From JBECKS01 sp964557005 (GTDB lineage: Bacteria > Pseudomonadota > Gammaproteobacteria > Pseudomonadales > JBECKS01), in the NCBI GenBank assembly GCA_964557005.1, contig CAZKYI010000001.1, positions 310,001-374,000 of the forward strand: a stretch of 64,000 nucleotides of DNA. Direction: 5' to 3'. The position numbers and the translations under genes were made by a program. The notes beneath the pieces are model-generated. The model was not told the origin of the DNA. It did not search any database and saw only the letters and a list, made by a program, of their open reading frames with translations. Positions 54,146 through 62,408 of the stretch are shown piece by piece. Each line of letters opens with the position of its first letter. Positions within the stretch are counted from its first letter, which is position 1.

Positions 54146-54311
54146 GTCATATTGAGCGAACGCAGTGAAGACATTTGGGGTCGGAGTAAAGTTTCCAGGT
54201 TTCTTGCATCAAAGTCGCGGTAGTCCCTCACGAATGAAGCCTGATTGAAAACTGAACACCCACCAAAAACCATTTGAGATTCCTCGGCTCGCTTCGTTCT
54301 CTCGGAATGAC
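54146..54311. mobile_element. MITE-like element with imperfect terminal inverted repeats
   Basis: The left end GTCATATTGAGCGAACGCAG and the right end (reverse complement GTCATTCCGAGAGAACGAAG) match at most positions. The 166-bp piece between is non-coding and resembles small dispersed repeats common in environmental genomes. It fills most of the gene-free stretch 54025-54379. Confidence 0.55.
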
Positions 54312-54379
54312 CGAGTGATAGATGTCCCTTGCTTATTCTTGTTTTTCTGGATTGACTTAAAAGTGTGCGGGAAGTGTTT

Positions 54380-54820
54380 TCACTCACCAATACTTTCAAT
54401 GGTAATGGCTTTGAAGCGGGAGAAGTCTTTTGTGTTGTGAGTTAGCAAGCAGGTGATGTCGTTGTCCATCATGGTAGCAACAATGTTGGCATCGTGAATT
54501 TGCTTGCCGCTGATGCGATATTGCTGAATCAGACTTAAAAGATGTTGCGTTACGGCGGGTGTATCGTCAGCGACGTAGAAACTCTGGCTAAATTGCATGA
54601 CTTGATTAAGCACCATTTCCTGACTCAGTGATCCAAAGGTTTGCGGGTGTGTCATGGTAACCAGATATTCACGCAGCACTTGCCGACTCAACCACAATGG
54701 GCGTTGGTTTTGATGAGCTGCTTGCAAAGCTTGCAATGCCCGCTTGTGAAAGGGTGATTCTTTGATATTGGCATAGACCAATATATTGGTATCAATAAAT
54801 AAGGCACTAGCGTCCGTCAT
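54380..54820 (-). CDS. PIN-domain toxin (VapC type)
   Basis: The 146-residue product has the PIN acidic residues: D-T-N in LFIDTNILVYANI, E in LREYLVTM, D in IHDANIVATM, and THNTKDFSRF at the end. PIN toxins cut tRNA or other RNA with magnesium. It overlaps the antitoxin gene by 14 nt. Confidence 0.85.
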   Translation of the reverse strand: MTDASALFIDTNILVYANIKESPFHKRALQALQAAHQNQRPLWLSRQVLREYLVTMTHPQTFGSLSQEMVLNQVMQFSQSFYVADDTPAVTQHLLSLIQQYRISGKQIHDANIVATMMDNDITCLLTHNTKDFSRFKAITIESIGE

Positions 54821-55037
54821 CGCCGTACATTTCCTCTCGGCTGAGTGTCAAGTTCTGTGGCCACTGGCCTACACTGATGACTGGAAAATCAAAAGCGGTG
54901 TGAGGTTTGCTGGAGGGGGTTGAACGCAATGTTCGTTCATTCAGAAAATCCACAAAATCTTCCACTTCACTGATGCGCTCAGTGGGTAAATGGCGGATTT
55001 TTTCAAATAAATATTCGATGGCTTGTGGAGAGTTCAT
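54807..55037 (-). CDS. VapB-like antitoxin (DUF2281 type)
   Basis: The 76-residue product contains EYLFEKIRHLPTERISEVEDFVDFLNE, the helical start of DUF2281-type antitoxins, and a disordered C-terminus with REEMYGDDGR that would bind the PIN toxin. AGGGAAAA precedes the ATG at 55037. Confidence 0.75.
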   Translation of the reverse strand: MNSPQAIEYLFEKIRHLPTERISEVEDFVDFLNERTLRSTPSSKPHTAFDFPVISVGQWPQNLTLSREEMYGDDGR

Positions 55038-55163
55038 AACAGTTTTCCCTGACGGAGAGAGAGTTAAAGGTTACGTCTGGTAGTGTATATGCAGATACTT
55101 GATAAAAGTAGCAATCATACGGAAAGTTTTTTTTCCGCGCTGCTGGAGTCACCTTGTACCAGT

Positions 55164-55191
55164 ATGACCTTCGCCCCTGAACAAGTTACAA
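55164..55191. repeat. 28-bp direct repeat, copy 2
   Basis: Same 28 bases as 54086-54113; it ends 9 nt before the cysM start codon and lies in the cysM leader. The rest of the gap 55038-55200 shows nothing else clear. Confidence 0.9.
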
Positions 55192-55200
55192 TCCCGCGCC

Positions 55201-56112
55201 ATGAATACATCCGACTTTTCCCAATACCCCACGATTGAGCAGTGCATCGGCAATACGCCGCTGGTGCGTTTGCAACGCTTGTCTGGCGACAGCTCCAACG
55301 TGATTTTGCTCAAGCTTGAAGGCAATAATCCCGCAGGTTCGGTTAAAGATCGCCCTGCCATGAGCATGATTAACGAGGCTGAAAAGCGCGGTGACATTCA
55401 ACCCGGTGATACCCTCATAGAAGCGACCAGCGGTAATACGGGCATTGCGCTGGCGATGGCAGCAGCCATCAAGGGCTATCGCATGGTCTTGATTATGCCC
55501 TCACATATGAGTGCCGAGCGCAAGCAGGCGATGTCGGCCTATGGTGCAGAGCTGGTAGAAGTTTCTCAGGAACAGGGTATGGAAGGTGCGCGCGATTTGG
55601 CGTTGGCGATGCAGGCGCAAGGCAAGGGCAGGGTGCTTAATCAATTTGCCAATGAAGCCAATCCGCTTGCGCACTATCGGCATACGGGTGAGGAAATCTG
55701 GGCGCAAACACACGGGCGCATTACCCATCTGGTGAGTTCAATGGGCACTACGGGCACGATTATGGGGTGCAGCAAGGTGCTCAAGGAAAAGAATCCACAC
55801 ATTCAGATTATTGGTTTGCAACCCACCGAAGGTTCACAAATTCCAGGCATTCGCCGTTGGCCGGTGGAATACCTGCCTGCGATTTATGATGCCAGCCGTG
55901 TCGACAGGATTGTCGATATGGAACAGAGCATCGCCGAGCAATGTATGCGTGATCTGGCAGCCAAAGAAGGCATCTTTTGTGGTGTGTCGGCAGGCGGCGC
56001 AGTAGCGGCGGCACTGGCACTCAGCAAACAAGTCACCAACGCCACCATTGTCACGATTGTGTGTGATCGCGGTGATCGCTATCTCTCAACAGGCGTGTTC
56101 GCACAGCCCTGA
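55201..56112 (+). CDS. cysM: Cysteine synthase B
   Basis: CysM makes cysteine from O-acetylserine and sulfide or thiosulfate. The PLP lysine is in NPAGSVKDRPAMSMI (about residue 48), the phosphate loop is SGNTGIALA-like TSGNTG and GTTGTIMG, and the length is 303. rlmD and relA follow in the order known from pseudomonads. Its ribosome site is weak and overlaps the end of the 28-bp repeat region. Confidence 0.95.
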   Translation: MNTSDFSQYPTIEQCIGNTPLVRLQRLSGDSSNVILLKLEGNNPAGSVKDRPAMSMINEAEKRGDIQPGDTLIEATSGNTGIALAMAAAIKGYRMVLIMPSHMSAERKQAMSAYGAELVEVSQEQGMEGARDLALAMQAQGKGRVLNQFANEANPLAHYRHTGEEIWAQTHGRITHLVSSMGTTGTIMGCSKVLKEKNPHIQIIGLQPTEGSQIPGIRRWPVEYLPAIYDASRVDRIVDMEQSIAEQCMRDLAAKEGIFCGVSAGGAVAAALALSKQVTNATIVTIVCDRGDRYLSTGVFAQP

Positions 56113-56136
56113 TTTCCTCCTGAAGCAAACAAGATT

Positions 56137-57498
56137 ATGGCTCGAAGACAACGCAGAAAGGCGCTTCCTGAAGGTGTGTTTGATGCACACATCACCGCAC
56201 TCAGTCACGATGGACGGGGGATTGCGCATATCGATGGCAAGGTCACGTTTATCGATAACGCTTTGCCCAATGAACAGGTGCGCTTTGCATACACTTTTCA
56301 GCGCAAGCAGTTTGATGAAGGTCGGGCGCTTGAAATTGTTAGTGCTTCAAGCGACAGGGTAGCTCCACCCTGCCAACATGCCAACGTGTGTGGGGGTTGT
56401 AGTTTGCAGCATATGGAAAGTTCGGCACAGGTGCGTTTCAAACAGGCCGCTTTGCTTGAGCAATTTGAACATATTGCAGGGGTCAGCATTCCTGAGCTGT
56501 ATGCGCCATTGATAAGCCCCACCACAGGCTATCGTCGCAAGGCCAGACTGGCAGTGAAGCATGTGCCCAAAAAGGGCAAGGTGCTGGTGGGTTTTCGTGA
56601 AAAACGTAATAACTTCATTGCCGACCTTGCACAATGCGAGGTGCTGGTGTCCGAAGTAGGGCATTGTTTGAATGAAATTGCTGCCTTGATTGAAAGTCTG
56701 GAAGCACGTGCGCAGATTCCGCAAATTGAAATTGCCAGGGGCGATGATGCAGTAGTTGCTTTGATTTTCAGACATCTTGCGCCTTTAAATGAGCAGGATA
56801 TTGCCAGGCTCAGGGCTTTTTGTGCAAGGCATTCATTTCATTTGTATTTACAGTCGGGTAGCGCGGAAACTGTGAAGCGTGTTGCCCTGCGTGCTGAAAC
56901 GCTTGAACCACGCCTGCATTATGCACTGCCAGATTACGGCATACGCTATGCGTTTCACCCGTGTGATTTCACGCAGGTGAATGGTGATTTGAATCGCCTG
57001 ATGATTGCGCGGGTGATGGAATTGTTAGCGTTAACGACAGAAGATGTAGTGCTCGATTTGTTTTGCGGTTTGGGTAATTTTTCCCTGCCCATTGCCAAAC
57101 AGGTGAAGCAACTGGTGGGTGTGGAAGGCAGTGATGCAATGGTGCAAAGAGCGCATGAAAATGCAGCTTTGAATAATCTGATGAATACCCGATTTTTTAC
57201 GCTTAATCTTGAACAGAATTTATCAGAACTTAAAAAAGACAAATCATCATGGGTGAACATGCCCTTCAATAAAATGCTGATTGATCCGCCGCGTTCAGGC
57301 GCACTTTCGGTGGTGGAACAGATAGATGTTTTCAGCCAGGTACAGCGTCTGGTGTATGTATCCTGCAATCCTGCTACTTTGGCGCGTGATACAGCGATGC
57401 TGGTGAAAAAGGGATTTACCCTGCAAGGTGCAGGGGTAATGGACATGTTTCCACATACCAATCATGTGGAATCGCTTGCCCTGTTTGTCAGGGATTAA
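56137..57498 (+). CDS. rlmD: 23S rRNA (uracil-1939-C5)-methyltransferase RlmD
   Basis: RlmD methylates U1939 of 23S rRNA. An N-terminal TRAM domain (about residues 10-70) is followed by 4Fe-4S cysteines in CQHANVCGGCSLQHM, the SAM motif LDLFCGLGNFSLP and the catalytic Cys in VYVSCNPATLARD. Length 453. It lies 24 nt behind cysM and 12 nt before relA. Confidence 0.95.
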   Translation: MARRQRRKALPEGVFDAHITALSHDGRGIAHIDGKVTFIDNALPNEQVRFAYTFQRKQFDEGRALEIVSASSDRVAPPCQHANVCGGCSLQHMESSAQVRFKQAALLEQFEHIAGVSIPELYAPLISPTTGYRRKARLAVKHVPKKGKVLVGFREKRNNFIADLAQCEVLVSEVGHCLNEIAALIESLEARAQIPQIEIARGDDAVVALIFRHLAPLNEQDIARLRAFCARHSFHLYLQSGSAETVKRVALRAETLEPRLHYALPDYGIRYAFHPCDFTQVNGDLNRLMIARVMELLALTTEDVVLDLFCGLGNFSLPIAKQVKQLVGVEGSDAMVQRAHENAALNNLMNTRFFTLNLEQNLSELKKDKSSWVNMPFNKMLIDPPRSGALSVVEQIDVFSQVQRLVYVSCNPATLARDTAMLVKKGFTLQGAGVMDMFPHTNHVESLALFVRD

Positions 57499-57510
57499 AA
57501 TGGAAAAACA

Positions 57511-59778
57511 ATGGTAAAGGTTAGAGACAATTATCCACTGAATGCCGACGGCACAGTCGATTTGCCGCTGTGGTTATCTGAACTGAAAGCGCTCAGTAAA
57601 CACGGCAACTTTGATGATGAGCAGGTTTTAGGTGCCTGCGAATTTGCACGCAAGGCAGAAGAAAAATCGAAAGCGACTAAAAATCTGTGGAGCCATCGTA
57701 CCAGCAGCTTTCTGATTGGTCTGGAAATGGCGATCATTCTTGCTGAATTGAATATGGATCAGGAAACCATCACTGCCGCGATTTTGTATCGTTCGGTGCG
57801 TGAAGCAAAATCCACGCTGACTCAGGTTGAAAAAAAGTTTGGCAAAGCAGTTGCTGATTTGATTGATGGCGTGCTGAAAATGGCTGCCATCAGCGAATTG
57901 AAAAATGTGGCGATGGAAGGCAGTGTGCTGGGTCAGCACCATGATCAACTCGATAACCTGCGCAAGATGCTGGTAGCGATGGTTGATGATGTGCGCGTTG
58001 CGCTCATTAAAATTGCCGAACGAACCTGTGCCATTCGTGAAGTGAAAGAAGCGAGCGAGGAAAGAAAACAAAAAGTTGCACGCGAAATTTTCGATATTTA
58101 CGCACCGTTGGCGCATCGCCTCGGCATTGGTCACTTGAAGTGGGAACTCGAAGACCTTTCCTTCCGCTACCTTGAACCCGAAGCCTATAAACAAATTGCC
58201 AAACTGCTTGATGAGCGCAGGATTGATCGTCAGCAATATATTGATCAGGTGCTTGATCAGTTAAATGCCAAACTTGCCGAAGCGCGTATCAAGGCCGAAA
58301 CTTTTGGCCGCGCCAAACACATTTACAGTATCTGGCGCAAAATGAAGAAGAAGGGCATTGGTTTTTCCGAAGTGTATGACGTGCGTGCGGTGCGCATACT
58401 GACGCGCTCGATTCAGGATTGTTACACCGCGATTGGTATTGTGCATGGTCAGTGGCAGCCGATTCCCGGTGAGTTCGATGATTACATCGCTACGCCCAAG
58501 GAGAATGGTTATCGTTCCCTGCACACGGCTGTGTTAGGGCCAGGTGGCAAGGCGCTCGAAATACAGATTCGTACCTACGAAATGCACGAGGAATCCGAGC
58601 TGGGTATTTGCGCTCACTGGCGCTACAAGGAAGGCAGCAAAGGTGAAAGAAGAGGTGGCTACGAGGACAAGATTGCGTGGCTCAGGCAAGTCATCGAATG
58701 GCAGGAAGAGCTGGGCGAAGATGTGCTCGGCACCATTGCGGATCAATTCTCCCATGCCATTATTGATGAACGCATCTATGTTTTTACGCCTGAAGGCCAT
58801 GTGGTGGATTTACCCGCAGGCGCAACGCCTGTCGATTTTGCCTATCACGTACATACCGAGGTGGGGCATACCTGTCGCGGAGCCAAGGTGAATGGTTCCA
58901 TGGTGCCGTTGGGTTATAAATTGCAGACTGGCGAGCAGGTTGAAATTATTCGTGGTAATCAGGCACGCCCTAGCCGCGATTGGCTGAATCCTGAACTGGG
59001 TTTTATCAATACCACACGCGCACGTGCGAAGGCCAAGCACTGGTTCAAGTTGCTTGATCGCGATGAAAACATCGCGGACGGCAAATTGATTTTAAAACGG
59101 GAATTCCATCGTCTGGCGATTGCGCATGTGAATCTGGAGCGTATTGCGTCTGCCTTGAATCTTAAAAGTGCTGACGATGTTTATGCTGCGGTTGGTGCTG
59201 GTGATGTGCGTGTGTCGCAAGTGCTCAATGCCTTGCAAGCCGATATGCAAATCGAACGCAGCAAGCCTGAAGACCCACCGCATAGCCAGCAACTGAACTT
59301 CACCCTGCCTTATCCTAACGCAGGTCCCAGTTCCATCAGTATTCAGGGCGTGGATAACATTCTGACCCAGATTGCCAGATGCTGTAAGCCAGTGCCAGGC
59401 GATGAGGTGCTGGGTTACATCACGCTTGGGCGTGGTGTGAGTATCCATCGCCGTGACTGCAAGAATCTGGCAGATATGCTCGATCACGATTCCAGTCGCA
59501 TTGTCGATATTGACTGGAATGCTTCGAGAGAGAAATCCTATCCGGTGGATATTCTGATTCGCGCCTATGATCGTCAGGGGCTTTTGCGTGACATCAGCGA
59601 GTTAATGGCCAATGAGCAAATCAATATCACCGGCATTCAGAGCCGTTCTGATACGGGTAATAACATTGCCGACATTACCCTGAGCATGCGTGTGTCTGGT
59701 CTCGACAAGCTCTCGCGTATCCTGTCACGGCTTTCACAAATGGCGAATGTGTTTGAAGTACAGCGTCTGAAAAGCTGA
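57511..59778 (+). CDS. relA: (p)ppGpp synthetase RelA
   Basis: RelA makes (p)ppGpp on stalled ribosomes. The hydrolase domain is degenerate: the HD motif is replaced (AAILYRSVREAKSTL), as in RelA and unlike SpoT. The synthetase domain shows SEVYDVRAVRIL, TPKENGYRSLHT and ELGICAHWRYKEG (about residues 240-370). TGS, zinc-finger-like (RCCKPVPGDEVLGYI) and ACT domains follow. 755 residues, full length. Confidence 0.95.
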   Translation: MVKVRDNYPLNADGTVDLPLWLSELKALSKHGNFDDEQVLGACEFARKAEEKSKATKNLWSHRTSSFLIGLEMAIILAELNMDQETITAAILYRSVREAKSTLTQVEKKFGKAVADLIDGVLKMAAISELKNVAMEGSVLGQHHDQLDNLRKMLVAMVDDVRVALIKIAERTCAIREVKEASEERKQKVAREIFDIYAPLAHRLGIGHLKWELEDLSFRYLEPEAYKQIAKLLDERRIDRQQYIDQVLDQLNAKLAEARIKAETFGRAKHIYSIWRKMKKKGIGFSEVYDVRAVRILTRSIQDCYTAIGIVHGQWQPIPGEFDDYIATPKENGYRSLHTAVLGPGGKALEIQIRTYEMHEESELGICAHWRYKEGSKGERRGGYEDKIAWLRQVIEWQEELGEDVLGTIADQFSHAIIDERIYVFTPEGHVVDLPAGATPVDFAYHVHTEVGHTCRGAKVNGSMVPLGYKLQTGEQVEIIRGNQARPSRDWLNPELGFINTTRARAKAKHWFKLLDRDENIADGKLILKREFHRLAIAHVNLERIASALNLKSADDVYAAVGAGDVRVSQVLNALQADMQIERSKPEDPPHSQQLNFTLPYPNAGPSSISIQGVDNILTQIARCCKPVPGDEVLGYITLGRGVSIHRRDCKNLADMLDHDSSRIVDIDWNASREKSYPVDILIRAYDRQGLLRDISELMANEQINITGIQSRSDTGNNIADITLSMRVSGLDKLSRILSRLSQMANVFEVQRLKS

Positions 59779-59874
59779 TTTCAGCCGCCATAGCTACTTA
59801 ACCTGCTGTTCAGTGGGAATAACATTCCTTGCTCAGTGATGGTTATTTTATGTCATAGTCTGCATAGATGATGT

Positions 59875-59898
59875 CTATACAGGCTTGAATCTGTATAG
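59875..59898. promoter_or_regulatory. Inverted repeat CTATACAG-N8-CTGTATAG upstream of the AP2-like gene
   Basis: Perfect 8-bp arms lie in the 229-nt gap between relA and the next gene, 110 nt before its start. It could be an operator. The gap shows no other clear element. Confidence 0.45.
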
Positions 59899-60007
59899 TA
59901 GGCTTGCAGTAAGAGCACAGGGAAATGGAGCGCTGGCAGTCTCAAATCTCTTGTCTTTTAAATTCACGAAATTAAATTCACATAATCGTTATAACAAAGG
60001 TAAAGAC

Positions 60008-60571
60008 ATGGCTATTTTCGAATATAAAGAAGGTGAACATCCAGGTGGATTCGTTGGTTTTCGCGTGGTGTGTACAGTGGGTGGCGAGTATCGTCAAAAA
60101 TACTTCAGCTTGCGTAAGGTAAAGCGCAACGAAAAAGCAGCGCTTAAAAAGCAAGTGGTTGAGCTTGAAGCCAAGTGGGCGGCAGAAGCCGAGAAAATCC
60201 GTAAGGAGCGTGCGGTTATGGGGGATCACCCTAACGTCAAGAAAGTACACGCCACAGGCTATACAGGTTTGCGTTGTGTAATTCTGTGCGAAAAGAAAAA
60301 ACGCGCTGGTGAACTTCGCTCTTACTATGCACCTGCTTTTGTAGCACGTGGAAAAGGTGAGAAGGCTTTCCGTATTTCCAAGTTTGGTTATGAAAATGCG
60401 TGGGCAGCAGCGGTTAACTACTATGCCGATAACCATGAACTTCCACGTGGTTTGAAACCAAAAATGCTCAAGGCGATACCTGACAAGGCTCAGTTTCGCA
60501 AAATCCGTAATGATATGAACAAGCTTGGCCATGATGTGCCTGTCGATGTTTTGAAAAGCGTCGGTTTGTAA
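60008..60571 (+). CDS. Basic protein with two probable AP2-like DNA-binding repeats
   Basis: The 187-residue product from ATG 60008 (AAAGGTAAAG upstream) is rich in Lys and Arg. Two stretches look like AP2/integrase-type DNA-binding units: GFRVVCTVGGEYRQKYFSL (about residues 17-35) followed by a helix, and a second with KAFRISKFGYENAWAAAVNY (about 119-138). The second has the bacterial AP2 pattern of a beta sheet and an alanine-rich helix. No nuclease domain is attached. It has its own terminator, so it is probably a single-gene transcript. Family call is tentative. Confidence 0.6.
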   Translation: MAIFEYKEGEHPGGFVGFRVVCTVGGEYRQKYFSLRKVKRNEKAALKKQVVELEAKWAAEAEKIRKERAVMGDHPNVKKVHATGYTGLRCVILCEKKKRAGELRSYYAPAFVARGKGEKAFRISKFGYENAWAAAVNYYADNHELPRGLKPKMLKAIPDKAQFRKIRNDMNKLGHDVPVDVLKSVGL

Positions 60572-60592
60572 ACATTCCGCTCAAGCTACTCG

Positions 60593-60618
60593 AAAAACCC
60601 GCTTTTGGCGGGTTTTTT
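60593..60618 (+). terminator. Rho-independent terminator
   Basis: CCCGC and GCGGG form the stem around a TTTTG loop, flanked by AAAAA and a six-T run. It lies 22 nt after the AP2-like gene and before argS. Confidence 0.9.
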
Positions 60619-60661
60619 GTTTCTAACGAACACAGGTGTTAAACAGAAGCATAAAAATGTT

Positions 60662-62407
60662 ATGAAAATCCTTTCTCTGCTCGAACAACGAATTTCCGAA
60701 GCACTGCATCAGGCGGGCGCACCCGCAGGCAGTGCGGCCTTGGTGGCTACTGCCAAAGACGAAAGATTTGGTGATTATCAGGCCAACGGGGTGATGTCTG
60801 TCGCGAAACAGGCGGGGGTGAATCCACGTGAATTTGCGCAAAAGGTGCTCGAACATCTCGATTTGAGTGAGCTGGCCAGCAAGGTGGATATTGCAGGCCC
60901 GGGTTTTATTAACATTACGCTTAAGGCGGAATGGCTTGCTGAGGTTTTGCTTGAAGCCAAAGGTGATGCTGGAAATCTGCTTGATGCAGAGCCAACGGAA
61001 ACGGTGGTGGTCGATTATTCGGGGCCGAATCTCGCCAAGGAAATGCATGTGGGGCATTTGCGCAGCACCATTATTGGTGATGCAGTGGCCAATGTACTTG
61101 AGCTGCTGGGGCATACGGTAATTCGCCAGAATCATGTCGGTGATTGGGGCACCCAGTTTGGCATGTTGATTACATTGTTAGCCGAGAAGCAAGCAGACAA
61201 GCAGCAAGCACAGCAAAATCTTGCGCTTTCAGATTTGGAGCTTTTTTACCGCGAAGCCAAACAGCGCTTCGATGAAGATGAACACTTCGCAAAACGTGCG
61301 CGCGAAAATGTGGTGAAGCTGCAAAGTGGCGATGCACATTGTCTTGCACTCTGGCAACAATTTACCGAACAAAGTCTGGCACATTGTTTTGCGGTGTATC
61401 GAACCCTGGGGGTAAAACTTGATGCACAACATACCCGTGCAGAAAGTGCCTATAACCATGACTTGCCCATGATTATTGAAACTTTGGCCAGGCAAAATCT
61501 ATTGCAAGAAAATCAGGGCGCACAGTGTGTGTTTCTTGACGGGTTTACCGCCAAAGACGGCTCGCCACTGCCAGTCATTGTACAAAAGTCAGATGGCGGT
61601 TATCTGTATGCCACCACCGATTTGGCTGCTTTACGTTATCGTTCGCTTGAGCTCAAGGCGGACAGGGTGTTGTATTTTGTCGATGCGCGTCAGGCGCTGC
61701 ACTTCAAACAAATGTTTGCACTGGCACGCATGGCTGGTTTTGTGTCAGAGCCTATTGAACTGGAGCATACGCCTTTTGGCACCATGCTCGGTGAAGACAA
61801 GCGCCCCTTTAAAACGCGCAGTGGTGAGTTGGTGAAATTGCAGGATTTGCTGGTTGAAGCGAAACAGCGTGCCCTGCTTTTGATTGAGGAAAAGCAGCCT
61901 GATAAAACTGCCGAAGAAAAACACACCATTGCTGCACAGGTGGGCATTGGTGCAGTTAAATATGCAGATTTGAGTAAAAATCGTACCAGTGATTATGTTT
62001 TTTCGTGGGAGGCGATGCTGTCTTTTGAAGGCAATACTGCGCCTTATTTACAGTATGCCTATGCACGTATTCAAAGTATTTTCAGAAAACTGGCGAGTGA
62101 AGGCGGGCAGTTGTCCGAAGTTACGGAATTGCATCTGGTGGCAGCCGATGAAAGAAAACTGGCCTTGAAACTGGTGCGTTTCAACGATGAACTGGTCAAG
62201 GTTGCCCGCAGTGCTTACCCACATTTCCTGTGTGAGTATTTGTTTGAATTGACTCAGGTTTTCACAGTATTTTATGAGCATTGTTCAGTGTTGAAAGCTG
62301 AAACCCCGCAGCTTCGTGAACAGCGCCTGTATTTGTGCGAGTTGACCGCAAGTACCTTGAAACTCGGTCTGGATGTGTTGGGTATTGCCACACCTGAATC
62401 GATGTAG
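60662..62407 (+). CDS. argS: Arginyl-tRNA synthetase
   Basis: ArgRS charges tRNA-Arg. From ATG 60662 the 581-residue product shows the class I HIGH-type motif in AKEMHVGHLRSTIIGD (about residues 124-139), the ArgRS Add-1 N-terminal domain and the C-terminal DALR anticodon-binding domain (YLQYAYARIQSIFRKL). A longer in-frame start lies in the terminator upstream and is not used. The esterase gene is convergent. Confidence 0.96.
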   Translation: MKILSLLEQRISEALHQAGAPAGSAALVATAKDERFGDYQANGVMSVAKQAGVNPREFAQKVLEHLDLSELASKVDIAGPGFINITLKAEWLAEVLLEAKGDAGNLLDAEPTETVVVDYSGPNLAKEMHVGHLRSTIIGDAVANVLELLGHTVIRQNHVGDWGTQFGMLITLLAEKQADKQQAQQNLALSDLELFYREAKQRFDEDEHFAKRARENVVKLQSGDAHCLALWQQFTEQSLAHCFAVYRTLGVKLDAQHTRAESAYNHDLPMIIETLARQNLLQENQGAQCVFLDGFTAKDGSPLPVIVQKSDGGYLYATTDLAALRYRSLELKADRVLYFVDARQALHFKQMFALARMAGFVSEPIELEHTPFGTMLGEDKRPFKTRSGELVKLQDLLVEAKQRALLLIEEKQPDKTAEEKHTIAAQVGIGAVKYADLSKNRTSDYVFSWEAMLSFEGNTAPYLQYAYARIQSIFRKLASEGGQLSEVTELHLVAADERKLALKLVRFNDELVKVARSAYPHFLCEYLFELTQVFTVFYEHCSVLKAETPQLREQRLYLCELTASTLKLGLDVLGIATPESM

Positions 62408-62408
62408 C

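Noticed and set aside
59779..60007. Possible tRNA or small RNA in the relA downstream gap
   Set aside because: No cloverleaf or terminator found; only an 8-bp inverted repeat.
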